Shown here: positions 6,961 to 15,174 of the stretch, piece after piece | Position numbering within the stretch: the first letter of the stretch is position 1 | How the letters are laid out: each line of letters starts with the position of its first letter | Assembly: GCA_964611195.1 (NCBI GenBank) | Contig: CAZSXA010000033.1 | Location: 1 to 18,163, forward strand | Direction: 5' to 3' | DNA: 18,163 nt | Origin: JADLGL01 sp964611195 | GTDB taxonomy: Bacteria > Pseudomonadota > Alphaproteobacteria > Rhizobiales > Kaistiaceae | The notes under the pieces: model-generated | Databases searched by the model: none | Seen by the model: only the letters and a program-made list of their open reading frames with translations | Told to the model about the DNA's origin: nothing | Program-made: the position numbers and the translations under genes

Positions 6961-8230
6961 CCTGCTCTCCTTCCCGCGGTTCGCGCAGTCGCGTCACGCG
7001 ATGGGACCAGTTCAGCCGCGGTGCAATGAGACCGCGTCGGTCACCCTCATAATCGCCCCAGATCGAGCTTTCCGTTTCGGTGTCGGCGGCGGTGAACTCG
7101 ACCTTGTCCTGGACCTCGCGCCGCTGTCCGTCCTCGGCCTCCCATCTTATCACCGCTCTGCCGATATAGGACCCCGCATTCAGGAAATGGCTGGGTATCT
7201 TGACCCGTGCCCGCTGCGCGCTCGGGTCGCCGTCATAAGCTTCGAGCGTCTGGATGTCGGAGTAGATCGCTTTCTTCCTGGCACTCCTCACCTCGAATCG
7301 GAGCCGCAGCGGTATCGCCGGACGAAGATGCTGGAACAGACACTCGATATAGGCGCTCTTCTTCATCGACATCGCTCCGATCTGGCGGCCGGACGTACTC
7401 GTTAGGCGAAGGTCGACGATCCGTGCCGCCGCGTCGCCGGCCGGGTCGAGCGCGGCAGTCTTCGCGCGGATCTCGGCTTCATAGGCCTCGACGACCTCCC
7501 GAGCCGGCCCGACCATCTTCGTGGCACCGCGATCGAGCCACATCACCCGGTCGCACAGCCGTGTGATCGCGTCGAGATCATGCGAGACGAAGAGGACGCA
7601 GCCGCCGTCATCCTTGACCTTCTGGATTCGGTCGATCACCAGCTGCTTGAACTGCTGGTTTCCGACCGCCAGCATCTCGTCCGCGAGCACGACCTCGGAG
7701 GCGAGCGTGACCAGCGTGGCGAAGGCAAGACGGGGGGCGGCCGGTCCCGGGCAATCGTCGAGTTCCACATCGCGATAGTCGACGAGGTCGGCGAGTTCGA
7801 GAATCTCCTGAACGAGTTCCGGATCCTCCTTGCCCCCCTGGAAGGAGACCTGGAGCGAGATGTTCTCGGCAACGGTCAATTCAGCGTTGAACCCGGCGCC
7901 GAGTTCAAGCAGCGAAGCGACCCGGCCTTCGACGCGGATCGATCCTTCGGTCGGATCGATGACCCGCGCGAGTATCTTCAGGAGCGTGCTCTTGCCCGCA
8001 CCGTTCCGTCCGATGATGCCCATGATCTCGCCGGACCCGACATCGAGCGAGATGTTGCGGAGCGCATAGAACCTGCGATGCTCCTTGACCCCGAGGCGGA
8101 ACACGGCACGGAACATCTGCATCAGTGCCATGACCTCGCGAGACGAAACGCCGGATCGTCCCTTCCGGCGCTTCTGCAGGTCGAACACCTTCGTCAGGTT
8201 GACGACGGAGATCCGGCCGGGCCTGGTCAA
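6950..8230 (-). CDS. wzt: Wzt-type polysaccharide exporter ATPase with lost ABC signature
   Basis: The 426-residue product has an N-terminal nucleotide-binding domain and a C-terminal beta-rich domain (about 265-405) like the glycan-recognising tail of Wzt. Walker A GRNGAGKST (74-82), Walker B VVLADE (180-185, with catalytic Glu185) and the H-loop SHD (216-218) are intact. The ABC signature, normally YSSGM followed by xxRLAFA, is replaced by CPGPAA before PRLAFA (160-170), so the motif that completes the partner's ATP site is lost. The D-loop is AVGN rather than AVGD. It should energise Wzm, but probably as a heterodimer with the product of the gene immediately upstream, which keeps the signature. 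The start is a TTG at 8230 sharing TTGA with the upstream stop; GAGG lies 10 nt before it. Frame and flanking residues are continuous, so a frameshift is unlikely. Confidence 0.92.
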   Translation of the reverse strand: MTRPGRISVVNLTKVFDLQKRRKGRSGVSSREVMALMQMFRAVFRLGVKEHRRFYALRNISLDVGSGEIMGIIGRNGAGKSTLLKILARVIDPTEGSIRVEGRVASLLELGAGFNAELTVAENISLQVSFQGGKEDPELVQEILELADLVDYRDVELDDCPGPAAPRLAFATLVTLASEVVLADEMLAVGNQQFKQLVIDRIQKVKDDGGCVLFVSHDLDAITRLCDRVMWLDRGATKMVGPAREVVEAYEAEIRAKTAALDPAGDAAARIVDLRLTSTSGRQIGAMSMKKSAYIECLFQHLRPAIPLRLRFEVRSARKKAIYSDIQTLEAYDGDPSAQRARVKIPSHFLNAGSYIGRAVIRWEAEDGQRREVQDKVEFTAADTETESSIWGDYEGDRRGLIAPRLNWSHRVTRLREPREGEQGEQ

Positions 8231-9858
8231 TGGGCGGTTTCCTCGGACTGCTTGTTCGCACCGGCTCTGTTCCTCGCCCGCCGGCGCGTCCTGCCGGCAG
8301 CACCGGCGCTGCCCGCAGGCGCTTCCATGCGGGCGCGACGTCGGGCGGCTCGGGCGTCGCCGCTCGTTCCGCCGCCGTCCGCTTCAGTGCCGTCGCCCTT
8401 CGTCTCGGCTTCCTTCGTCGAGGCCGGACCGTCGGCGGCCGCGCCGTTGTCGCCCGATCCCGTGACCGGCGTCTCACCGCCAGCGCTTGTGGTGCTCTCA
8501 TCGTCGGCACGGCGCCGACCGGCCCCGCGCCGTCGTCGCCGCTGGCCGCCTTCGGGGTCGGCCGGAGGGGCGAGTTCAAAGGGCCGAATGGTCCACGCCC
8601 AGGCAGGCTGTATGACCGGCACGGTATCCATATCCGCGGCATGAGCCGGCTTCGTCGGGATGGCGCTGAGGGCAGGGTTCAGCATCAACGTCCTCGTCCG
8701 CCCCTCATGCTCGCCATGGACCGCGAGCCGCACCCTGTACGGGATCGCGGCGAGAACCGGCGGGATGGTCACGGTGACAAGGAAGGCGCAGGGGTGTTCG
8801 ATGGCGATCACCTGCGGCGTCACGCTCCTCATCACCAGCGTCTGCTCGTGGAAGAGGTCGAGAACGACCCGCACGTTCAGCGACTCGACCTTGGCCGCCA
8901 TACGAATCCGGATTTCGGTGCGCCTCCGCCGCTCGGTCGGGGCACGCGCATTCACCGACTGCACCGCCATCACGATGTTGTCGACGAAGGTCTCGCCCTG
9001 ATGCCAGGTGTGCGTGGACGGACCCTCGGGGATGTACTCCTCGGATGCCTTGACCGTCGTGTCGCCGGTAACCTTGCCGCGTTCGATCAGGAAGCGGCGG
9101 TCGGCGGTGTCGTCCGCGGTATAGCCGGGACCGATCAGAAGGAACGTCGTCCCCTCCTCCGACATCCGCTTGACGCGCTCCCAGGTTCTTTGCCGGAAAT
9201 CGAGATCGCCGACACCAAGAATGTCCCCCATCACGACCGTGTCCGGCCGCGCAACGAGGATCATCGACAGACCGAGGCGGAGAGCCATACCGGTAGAGTA
9301 GCGCCGGACTTGGACGTCTTCGAAATCGCGAAGCCCCGCGAACTCCAGCACCTCGTCGCGAAACGCTTCCTCGTTGTCCTCATCGACATTGAGATAGCGG
9401 GCCTCCTTGCGGATGATCTCATGGGCGGTGAGTTCGTCGTCCAGATTCTCGCCGACCCGCATCAGCCCCGCGATCGAACCGCGGACCTCGATCCGCCCCC
9501 CCGTCGGCTGAAGCGAGCCCGTCAGCATGCGCCCGAGGGCTTCCATGGCCCTTTGGTCGGCTCCCGGGATCGCCGTGACCGAACCCTGGGCGATCTCGAA
9601 GGAGACGTTGTCGAGCAGATTCTGCGCGCCCTTGTCGTCGTCGGTCCTTTTTGGCCCACCGCGCAGCATCCCGCCCAGCGTTCGGCCCACATTCTTGAAC
9701 CGCGTCCTCGTGGCCTCGCCCGCATGCTTGGGAAGGTTGTTGAGCGGTTCCCGGGTGAGATCGACGGCTCGGATGGCAAACGAGTCTGCCGTATCGGACG
9801 CATCTGTGGCGACGGCGCCCGCAGACGCTGGCACGACCGGCGACGGCAACGTCGTCAT
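8227..9858 (-). CDS. Degenerate Wzt-like ABC protein with intact signature and Arg-rich tail
   Basis: It is a 543-residue homologue of the downstream Wzt, alignable without gaps through Walker A. There GRNGAGKST becomes GADQRAMEA (99-107), with Met105 in place of the essential lysine. Walker B is VVMGD (208-212): Asp to Gly211 and catalytic Glu to Asp212. The H-loop histidine is Pro244. In contrast, the signature YSTGMALRLGL (187-197) and D-loop GVGD (215-218) are intact. It should not hydrolyse ATP itself but can complete the ATP site of its partner. Residues about 285-430 look like a Wzt-type beta-sandwich. After that comes a roughly 110-residue low-complexity tail with Arg clusters (440-450, 505-510, 523-531). 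ATG at 9858 is preferred because it lies 40 bp after the previous stop; the frame opens at 9984 inside that gene, and no strong Shine-Dalgarno sequence marks either start. Confidence 0.87.
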   Translation of the reverse strand: MTTLPSPVVPASAGAVATDASDTADSFAIRAVDLTREPLNNLPKHAGEATRTRFKNVGRTLGGMLRGGPKRTDDDKGAQNLLDNVSFEIAQGSVTAIPGADQRAMEALGRMLTGSLQPTGGRIEVRGSIAGLMRVGENLDDELTAHEIIRKEARYLNVDEDNEEAFRDEVLEFAGLRDFEDVQVRRYSTGMALRLGLSMILVARPDTVVMGDILGVGDLDFRQRTWERVKRMSEEGTTFLLIGPGYTADDTADRRFLIERGKVTGDTTVKASEEYIPEGPSTHTWHQGETFVDNIVMAVQSVNARAPTERRRRTEIRIRMAAKVESLNVRVVLDLFHEQTLVMRSVTPQVIAIEHPCAFLVTVTIPPVLAAIPYRVRLAVHGEHEGRTRTLMLNPALSAIPTKPAHAADMDTVPVIQPAWAWTIRPFELAPPADPEGGQRRRRRGAGRRRADDESTTSAGGETPVTGSGDNGAAADGPASTKEAETKGDGTEADGGGTSGDARAARRRARMEAPAGSAGAAGRTRRRARNRAGANKQSEETAH

Positions 9859-9898
9859 ATCGCCAGCCGACGCGTTCCGGACGGGGGGCGCGTCGAGG

Positions 9899-11350
9899 TC
9901 AACGGCCTGCCTCGCGGGCGAGAGCAGCTGCGCCGCCTTCCTTGGCCGGCGAAACGGCGGCGCGACGATCCTTCTCGGCGGCAACCGGACGGGCCATGGA
10001 CTCGAGTTCGCTGGTCAGCCGCTCCGTTGCGTTCACGTCCCGGCCGAGCGGTCGCACGAAGCGGTCGACAAACGACGAGACGCGTTCCTGGTAGGGTGCC
10101 GGATCCTCGATGACCCGGGCGAGCTGGGCGATGTGCTCGTCGAGCGTCTTCGCCACTTCGAGGAAACCGCCATTCCTCGGCAGGAGATACTGGAAGTGGA
10201 GCGTCCCCTCCTGGGTATCCTCGAAGTCTCCATCGAGAACGCTGAGCACCGGGCGGCCGAGAATCGTTGCCTCCACCATGGCGCTGGTATTGATCCCCAT
10301 CACGGCGTCGGCGTGATGGATCGTATCGAAATAATCGGCGCGGTCGCCCTCGTCGACAGGGTTTGCCCCCGCCTTCGGGTAGATCACCGCATGTGGGTCG
10401 TCGAGTTCCGTGTCCTTCCACAGCGAGCAGTTGAAGGGATGCGGCCGCACGAACACGGAGATGTCGCGAAGCGGACCATCACTCGATCGCAGACGCGCAA
10501 TCCATCGCTTGACGAAGTCGACCTCGCGGCTCGGCTCGCTGATCGAGCTGGTGGACCCGACGAACAGGACGTAGCCGCGATCGGCGGGGAGCCCGACCTT
10601 GCGCAGAAACTGCTCGCGGTCGGCGGACGGTCGGCGGTCGAACCATTTGTCGAAGGGCTGCGCGCCGGTGACGACGATATCGGAGGCGGGAACGTCGTGC
10701 AGCTCGACCGCCTCCTTCAACTGCAGGGGATTCCACACGAACACCTTGTCGGGCTTGAGCCGGATCATCCCCTTGGTGGTGAGGTGATCCCAGCTGGCGA
10801 CGCACAGCGCGACCGGAATCCCGAGCTTCTGCGCCGACTTGACGGCATCGGTCTGCCAGGAGCGCTTGTTGACGAGCGGTGAGACGACCAGAAGGTCCGG
10901 AGCGACGTCGAGCAGATAGTCCTCGACGACCTTTGCGCTCGGGACCCGGCGCCGGTCCTGTCTTACGAAATAGCGGCGCATTGCCCCGGCGACGCTCGAC
11001 GGCAATGACGGGCTCCGTCGCAGGAACTTCAGGCCGTTCGGAAGCGCGCCTTCCATCCGCCGGCGCAAATAGGGCGTGTCCTTGAAGCGGCGGTCGAGAT
11101 AGCGGACGTAGTCGGCACTGCCGCGCACTGACTTCGCGATGAAGTAGTAGCCGTCGGCGCGCGTCGGGAAGTCCTCGAAGTCGATCGTGAAATTGGGATC
11201 GTTCTCCGGCAGCGTCGCCAGACCCTCCGGCTGCTTCCATGTGCCGTTGAAGACGAGATGGATCGAGTGTCCGCGCTTCACGAGCTCGTTGAAGACGGAA
11301 TCGAAATAGCGGACATAGCCGGGATAGTGGAGGAGGAAGCAGATCTTCAT
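9899..11350 (-). CDS. GT-B-like glycosyltransferase of an uncharacterised family (paralogue 3 of 4)
   Basis: The 483-residue product starts MKICFLLHYPGYVRYFDSVF; ATG at 11350 overlaps the upstream stop in ATGA, which is why the longer frame from 11428 is rejected. Shared motifs are SPLVNKRSWQ (157-166), ASWDHLTTKG (185-194; His replaces the Asn seen in the other three), VWN (205-207), VTGAQPFDKWF (227-237), RPHPFN (302-307), YFDTIHHADAVMGINTS (340-356) and TQEGTLHFQYL (379-389). It is predicted to add one sugar or polyol-phosphate unit in the cytoplasm during glycan assembly; the substrate is unknown. Unlike paralogues 1 and 4 it lacks an obvious hydrophobic C-terminal segment and ends in a basic, Ala-rich tail. 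It sits directly upstream of the ABC exporter genes. Confidence 0.78.
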   Translation of the reverse strand: MKICFLLHYPGYVRYFDSVFNELVKRGHSIHLVFNGTWKQPEGLATLPENDPNFTIDFEDFPTRADGYYFIAKSVRGSADYVRYLDRRFKDTPYLRRRMEGALPNGLKFLRRSPSLPSSVAGAMRRYFVRQDRRRVPSAKVVEDYLLDVAPDLLVVSPLVNKRSWQTDAVKSAQKLGIPVALCVASWDHLTTKGMIRLKPDKVFVWNPLQLKEAVELHDVPASDIVVTGAQPFDKWFDRRPSADREQFLRKVGLPADRGYVLFVGSTSSISEPSREVDFVKRWIARLRSSDGPLRDISVFVRPHPFNCSLWKDTELDDPHAVIYPKAGANPVDEGDRADYFDTIHHADAVMGINTSAMVEATILGRPVLSVLDGDFEDTQEGTLHFQYLLPRNGGFLEVAKTLDEHIAQLARVIEDPAPYQERVSSFVDRFVRPLGRDVNATERLTSELESMARPVAAEKDRRAAVSPAKEGGAAALAREAGR

Positions 11351-12915
11351 AGCGCTGCCGCCTTCTCTTCCTCGATCCGCCGTCGCCGTTCGATGTTGCG
11401 CGCCACCCGATCGCGGTGCTCGCGCCAATAGATGAGGAGCAGCGGCGAGGCGAGGACCCGGCCGGCCCAGATCAGCGGCAGCCAGGCGCGGCCCCGTTTC
11501 GGCGCCGGATCATGCAACTGCTTGGTGATGAGCTGCGTGAACGTCTCCACGGGCGGCAGGTCTCCGATGCTCTTGGGCCAGACGAAACGCTCGACGAACG
11601 CCTTGTCGCGGGCCTCGTCTTGCGACGGATCGGCGATCGATTCTGCCAGCAGCCGGGTGTGCTCGTCGAGGTCCCGCGCGACGCGCAGGAACCCTTCGCC
11701 TTCGCCGGCAATGTGATGGAAATGGAGTGTCCCGCTCTGGGTCTCCTTCATCTCGTCGAAGAGAACCGTGTGCACCGGCTTGCCGAGGATCGAGGCCTCG
11801 ATCAGGCCGCTTGTATTGACGCCGACCACCGCCCGGCAGTGGTACATCGTGTCGAAATACTCCGACTTCGCGTCGCGCCCGACGGGGTTCGCGCCGCCAA
11901 GCGGATAGACGACGGCATTGCCGATCTCGGTGAGATCCACCTCCATCCAGTCGCCATAGTTCTGGGGATGCGGGCGAATGAGGATGCCGATGCGGGACAG
12001 CACCGGATCGTCCGACGCCCTGATGGCCCGCGCCCAGGCGAGCGCCACCGGCACCTCCTCTTCGGCAATGAACCGCGAGGAACCGAGATAGACGACGAAG
12101 TCGCGTTCGGGGTCGAGCCCGGCTTTCAGCAGGAAGGCCGGCCTGTCGCTCGACGGCTCCCAGCTGAACCAGTGCTGATAGGAGTGGGCCCCAGTGACAT
12201 GCACGCGTTCGGGCGGCATGTGCTGCAGCTTCACCGCCTCCTCCTTCTGCGCCTCGTTCCACACCAGGATCGAGTCGGGCCGGCACTGGACGGCACCCTT
12301 GGAGGTGAGATTGTCCCAGCTCGCCACCGGCAGCGCGGAGCGGATGCCGAGATGCGAGCAGGCCTTGAAGTAGTCGACCTGGCTCGAGCCATGGCCAAAA
12401 AGCGGCGTCACCATCACGAGCTTCGGCCGCGATCGTTCGAGGAACTCCACGACGTCGCGACGCGGCGGTATCAGCCGCTCGAGCGTCGCCAGCGTGCCGA
12501 TCATCAGCGCCTTCGACCACCGCCAGCGGCCGAAGAAGTCGACCAGCTTGCGTACCTTCGGGCGCAGGAACACGGCCGCGCGTTCACGGAGCTTGTGCGC
12601 GTCGGCGAACTCCGGATCGAGGTAGCGGACATAGTCGAGGATGAAGCGGATGCGGCGCGCGGCGACCGAATGGACCGTCCTCGGCTTCGAGAACACGCCC
12701 TTGAGATTGGCGTATTTCACCTTCGGATACTCGGCCTGGATGACCGCCATATGCTCGGCCGCGACCTTGTCGGAGCTCTCCATCATCCGATCGACCGGCT
12801 TCTTCTCGTGGTCGAAATAGATGAGCACCGAATGGCCATTCTGCGCCAGCCGCCGGACCACCCATTCGAAGTTCCGGATGTAGCCGACATTGCGCATGAA
12901 GAAGGCTATTCGCAT
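11347..12915 (-). CDS. GT-B-like glycosyltransferase of an uncharacterised family (paralogue 4 of 4)
   Basis: The 522-residue product starts MRIAFFMRNVGYIRNFEWVV at ATG 12915, with GGAG five nt upstream; the longer frame to 13005 runs into the preceding gene and is rejected. Motifs follow the shared order: TPLFGHGSSQV (170-180), ASWDNLTSKGAVQ (198-210), VWN (218-220), VTGAHSYQHWF (240-250), RPHPQN (314-319), YFDTMYHCRAVVGVNTS (353-369) and TQSGTLHFHH (392-401). The C-terminus holds a hydrophobic stretch (WLPLIWAGRVLASPLLLIYW) followed by a highly charged RDRVARNIERRRRIEEEKAA segment, suggesting a membrane-bound amphipathic or coiled end. The predicted role is glycan chain assembly at the inner membrane; donor and linkage cannot be read. 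It overlaps the following gene by 4 nt, so the two are probably made together. Confidence 0.78.
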   Translation of the reverse strand: MRIAFFMRNVGYIRNFEWVVRRLAQNGHSVLIYFDHEKKPVDRMMESSDKVAAEHMAVIQAEYPKVKYANLKGVFSKPRTVHSVAARRIRFILDYVRYLDPEFADAHKLRERAAVFLRPKVRKLVDFFGRWRWSKALMIGTLATLERLIPPRRDVVEFLERSRPKLVMVTPLFGHGSSQVDYFKACSHLGIRSALPVASWDNLTSKGAVQCRPDSILVWNEAQKEEAVKLQHMPPERVHVTGAHSYQHWFSWEPSSDRPAFLLKAGLDPERDFVVYLGSSRFIAEEEVPVALAWARAIRASDDPVLSRIGILIRPHPQNYGDWMEVDLTEIGNAVVYPLGGANPVGRDAKSEYFDTMYHCRAVVGVNTSGLIEASILGKPVHTVLFDEMKETQSGTLHFHHIAGEGEGFLRVARDLDEHTRLLAESIADPSQDEARDKAFVERFVWPKSIGDLPPVETFTQLITKQLHDPAPKRGRAWLPLIWAGRVLASPLLLIYWREHRDRVARNIERRRRIEEEKAAAL

Positions 12916-12970
12916 TGCGTCTCCGTCGGGTGGTCCGGGCGGTCTCCCGCCACTGCCCTCGGCGCTCCTT

Positions 12971-13999
12971 TTAGTCTCTCGCCTGGCGTCCGCCAAACCG
13001 CGCATAGAGCGGCCTGAGGGCGCGGTGCGGACGGCCCGGGATCGCGTTGAGGAGCCCGGCGAACCGGCGCCACCCCCGCTTCAGGAACCGGCCGATGGGG
13101 CGGAAGATCCGCCGTTCTCGGCGCTTCCACCAGCGCGACACGTCCAGCCAGATCCCACGCAGCGCATAGGAAACGGCGAGCCGCTTCCCTTGCGCCGACG
13201 TCAGCGGGCTGTGCTGCTTCTGGCCGCTACCATACTCGCGCCACAGCACCACGCCATGGGCAAACCACCACGGCCATTTCGCATAGCGCGGCACGTCGTC
13301 GAGGAACGAGGCGGCACGTTGCCGCTCGATCGAGGCCAGCCGCCGATAGCGGCGGAACCAGAGATGCTCCTTGACGTCGACCATCGAGCCATAGAGCGCG
13401 AGCTCCGACAGCAGCAGACGGTCCGGCAGCAGCTGCCAACGCAGAATGCCGGCCTTCTTGATCGCGTCGGCGCGATAGAGCCCGTAGACCATATTGCCGG
13501 CCGACATGTCGTGGAACGTCTTGCGAAAGCGCTTGAGCACCGGCTCGACACCGACGGTGTTGAGGTCGACCACGAGGCTCTTGGCGATCGTCCCGTCGGC
13601 GTCCATGCGAAATGACCTCGTGCAGGCGACGACCGCTCCCGGGTTCTCGTCGAACGCCGCCGCCGACCGCTCCAGCCATGCCGGATGCCAGATGTCGTGG
13701 TCGCTCGCCCAGGCGAAGAACTCGGCTTCCGGGAACATCTCCCGCGCCAGTTCGAAACAGCGGCGGGCATTGCCGATATAGCCCATCCGCTTCGGCGTCG
13801 GCTTGTAGATGACGCGGGGGTCATCCTTTGCATAATCGGCGACGATCTCGGGCGTTTCGTCCGTCGAGCCATCGTCGGAGATGATGATCCTGAGGCGCGG
13901 CTCGGTTTGGATGAGAAGCGATTCCAGCGCCTCCGGCAGGCGGCTGGCATGATTGTAGGCCGGCAGGCCGAACACAGCGCGCGGCGGAGCGTCGATCAT
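12971..13999 (-). CDS. Family 2 glycosyltransferase
   Basis: The 342-residue product has a clear GT-A nucleotide-sugar domain at its N-terminus: GLPAYNHASRLPEALESLL (11-29), ISDDGSTDET (40-49) and WASDHDIWHPAWLE (97-110), where SDHD is the likely metal/nucleotide DxD-type site. These features define family 2 inverting glycosyltransferases such as rhamnosyltransferases. The neighbouring rml genes make dTDP-rhamnose a reasonable donor, but this is inference. No strong membrane segment is seen; the C-terminal part is basic and Trp-rich (WWKRRERRIFRPIGRFLKRG), suiting peripheral membrane contact. The start ATG 13999 shares ATGA with the upstream stop and is preceded by GGAGG at 9 nt. A 55-bp gap separates it from the next gene. 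Confidence 0.88.
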   Translation of the reverse strand: MIDAPPRAVFGLPAYNHASRLPEALESLLIQTEPRLRIIISDDGSTDETPEIVADYAKDDPRVIYKPTPKRMGYIGNARRCFELAREMFPEAEFFAWASDHDIWHPAWLERSAAAFDENPGAVVACTRSFRMDADGTIAKSLVVDLNTVGVEPVLKRFRKTFHDMSAGNMVYGLYRADAIKKAGILRWQLLPDRLLLSELALYGSMVDVKEHLWFRRYRRLASIERQRAASFLDDVPRYAKWPWWFAHGVVLWREYGSGQKQHSPLTSAQGKRLAVSYALRGIWLDVSRWWKRRERRIFRPIGRFLKRGWRRFAGLLNAIPGRPHRALRPLYARFGGRQARD

Positions 14000-15135
14000 G
14001 TCTTCAGCCTCCGCCAGCCCATCGTGAAATGGGTGTTGAGCTTCCAGTATTTGATGTCCTCAGGCCGGCCGATCAGGCCGCGCGCCGTGAAGCCTTCATC
14101 GATCATGGCGGCGACCTGCCAGTCGAGCACCGCGCGAACCGGCATCTGGTGCAGCCAGAAATAGGGCTCCAGCGCCGCCGTCGCCGGGTGGAGCGGCCAC
14201 TCCGATTCGCCGTCGAGCGTCAGCGCGAAGCAATACATCGCCCCCAGTTCATAGGCACGCCGCGCCTGCGCCGCGGCGGCCCCCGGCTCGGCGAGTTGCA
14301 GCGACATCACATCAAGGAAGAAATCGAGCCGTGGCAGGTCGAGCCCGCCAATCGTGTGCGACGGGACGAGGACAATCTCCGCGTCATCAAGTGCCTTCGC
14401 GACCGCGTCGCCGGAACCAACGACCGCGACACTGGTGTCGGGCATCGAAGCACGGAGGAACGCCACCGACGACACCATCTCGAATGGCGCGCAGGAGACC
14501 ACGAGCCTGGCCCGTGGCAGGTGGCTCTTGATAGCGCGGGCGATGGTGGCGCTGGGCCCGGCCTGCCAGATGACGGGCGATTCGAGCCGCTCCAGCTCCG
14601 ACAGGATGCCGGCCATCCGAATGCCGCGAAGAACGTCATAGCCGCGCAGCGAGGCGATCCCGTAGCCGCGCTGGCCGACCGAGGGCACCCATTTCCGCCA
14701 CAGCTCCGGCTCGGGAATCATGAGGTCGGAGTCCTCGCCCGTCGCCGCCTGCTTGACGAAATAACGAAGGACGCTCTTGGCCTTCTCGGGAAGCCGCCAG
14801 GGGTCTGCAAAGATGCGGCCCTCCTTGAAGAACGGCATCTGATGGTGAACGGCGGCGGGCGTGCCGGCGATCTCCTCGGGAGGGAGGTTCTTCGCATTCT
14901 CCTCGCCCGGCTTCAGCTTCTTCGGAGGCGCGCCCTCCTCGACCGGGGGCTCGGGCGGGATCATGACGTTCGCCGGCGGCGTCCAGCTGCCGTCGGCCTC
15001 GATCAGCGGGCGGCAGAGCTCCATCGCCTCCACGCCGACAGGCTCCTCCATGAGCTTCGACCGGTAGTAGTGATAGCTCCTCAGCCAGGCGCGCCGATCG
15101 GCCGAATTGGGGATGGGAGGACTGCCGAACGCCAT
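13996..15135 (-). CDS. Degenerate sugar O-methyltransferase paralogue (probable pseudo-enzyme)
   Basis: The 379-residue product is not recognisable as an enzyme by motif alone, but aligns along its C-terminal two thirds with the methyltransferase at 1-792: SDLMIPEPEL (136-145) with SNLFVPEAEL; VIWQAGPSATIARAIK (188-203) with the SAM-loop segment WLEIGAGWGGFGRVVK; RLVVSCAP (210-217) with YVVVDLPQ; DVMSLQL (275-281) with NMVSFQE. In each case the cofactor residues are gone: the GxGxG loop is QAGPSAT and the acidic residue is Ser214. Loss of SAM binding is therefore likely. The N-terminal ~110 residues include a Pro/Glu-rich stretch (53-92). It may be a regulatory or structural partner of the active methyltransferase, or have taken a new substrate. 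Gene order (after rmlA, 4-nt overlap with the GT gene) argues that it is expressed and kept. No clear Shine-Dalgarno sequence precedes ATG 15135. Confidence 0.7.
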   Translation of the reverse strand: MAFGSPPIPNSADRRAWLRSYHYYRSKLMEEPVGVEAMELCRPLIEADGSWTPPANVMIPPEPPVEEGAPPKKLKPGEENAKNLPPEEIAGTPAAVHHQMPFFKEGRIFADPWRLPEKAKSVLRYFVKQAATGEDSDLMIPEPELWRKWVPSVGQRGYGIASLRGYDVLRGIRMAGILSELERLESPVIWQAGPSATIARAIKSHLPRARLVVSCAPFEMVSSVAFLRASMPDTSVAVVGSGDAVAKALDDAEIVLVPSHTIGGLDLPRLDFFLDVMSLQLAEPGAAAAQARRAYELGAMYCFALTLDGESEWPLHPATAALEPYFWLHQMPVRAVLDWQVAAMIDEGFTARGLIGRPEDIKYWKLNTHFTMGWRRLKT

Positions 15136-15174
15136 GATTCGCTTGGATTTTCCGGGTTTGCCGGCCGCTCAGGC

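Noticed and set aside
7731..7760. Frameshift or sequencing error as cause of the lost ABC signature in wzt
   Set aside because: The frame is unbroken on both sides: residues before (LADLVDYRDVELDD) and after (PRLAFATLV) align in register with Wzt proteins, so substitutions explain it better than an indel. Single-base errors cannot be fully excluded without reads.
9522..9600. Degenerate Walker A region as a sign that the 8227-9858 gene is a pseudogene
   Set aside because: The gene is open over 543 codons, its signature and D-loop are intact, and it is coupled to wzt. Selective loss of only ATP-contact residues points to a specialised role rather than decay.
8230..10113. 627-codon plus-strand open frame antisense to the degenerate ABC gene
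   Set aside because: It mirrors the ABC gene codon for codon. The ABC frame shows clear homology to Wzt, the plus frame none.
11350..11428. Longer N-terminus for the 9899-11350 gene (and similar extensions at 12915-13005, 16958-17057, 16047-16167 and 2238-2379)
   Set aside because: In most cases the extension runs back into the upstream gene, its sequence is Arg/Pro/Gly-rich, and the internal start aligns with the conserved N-terminus and usually sits in a start/stop overlap.
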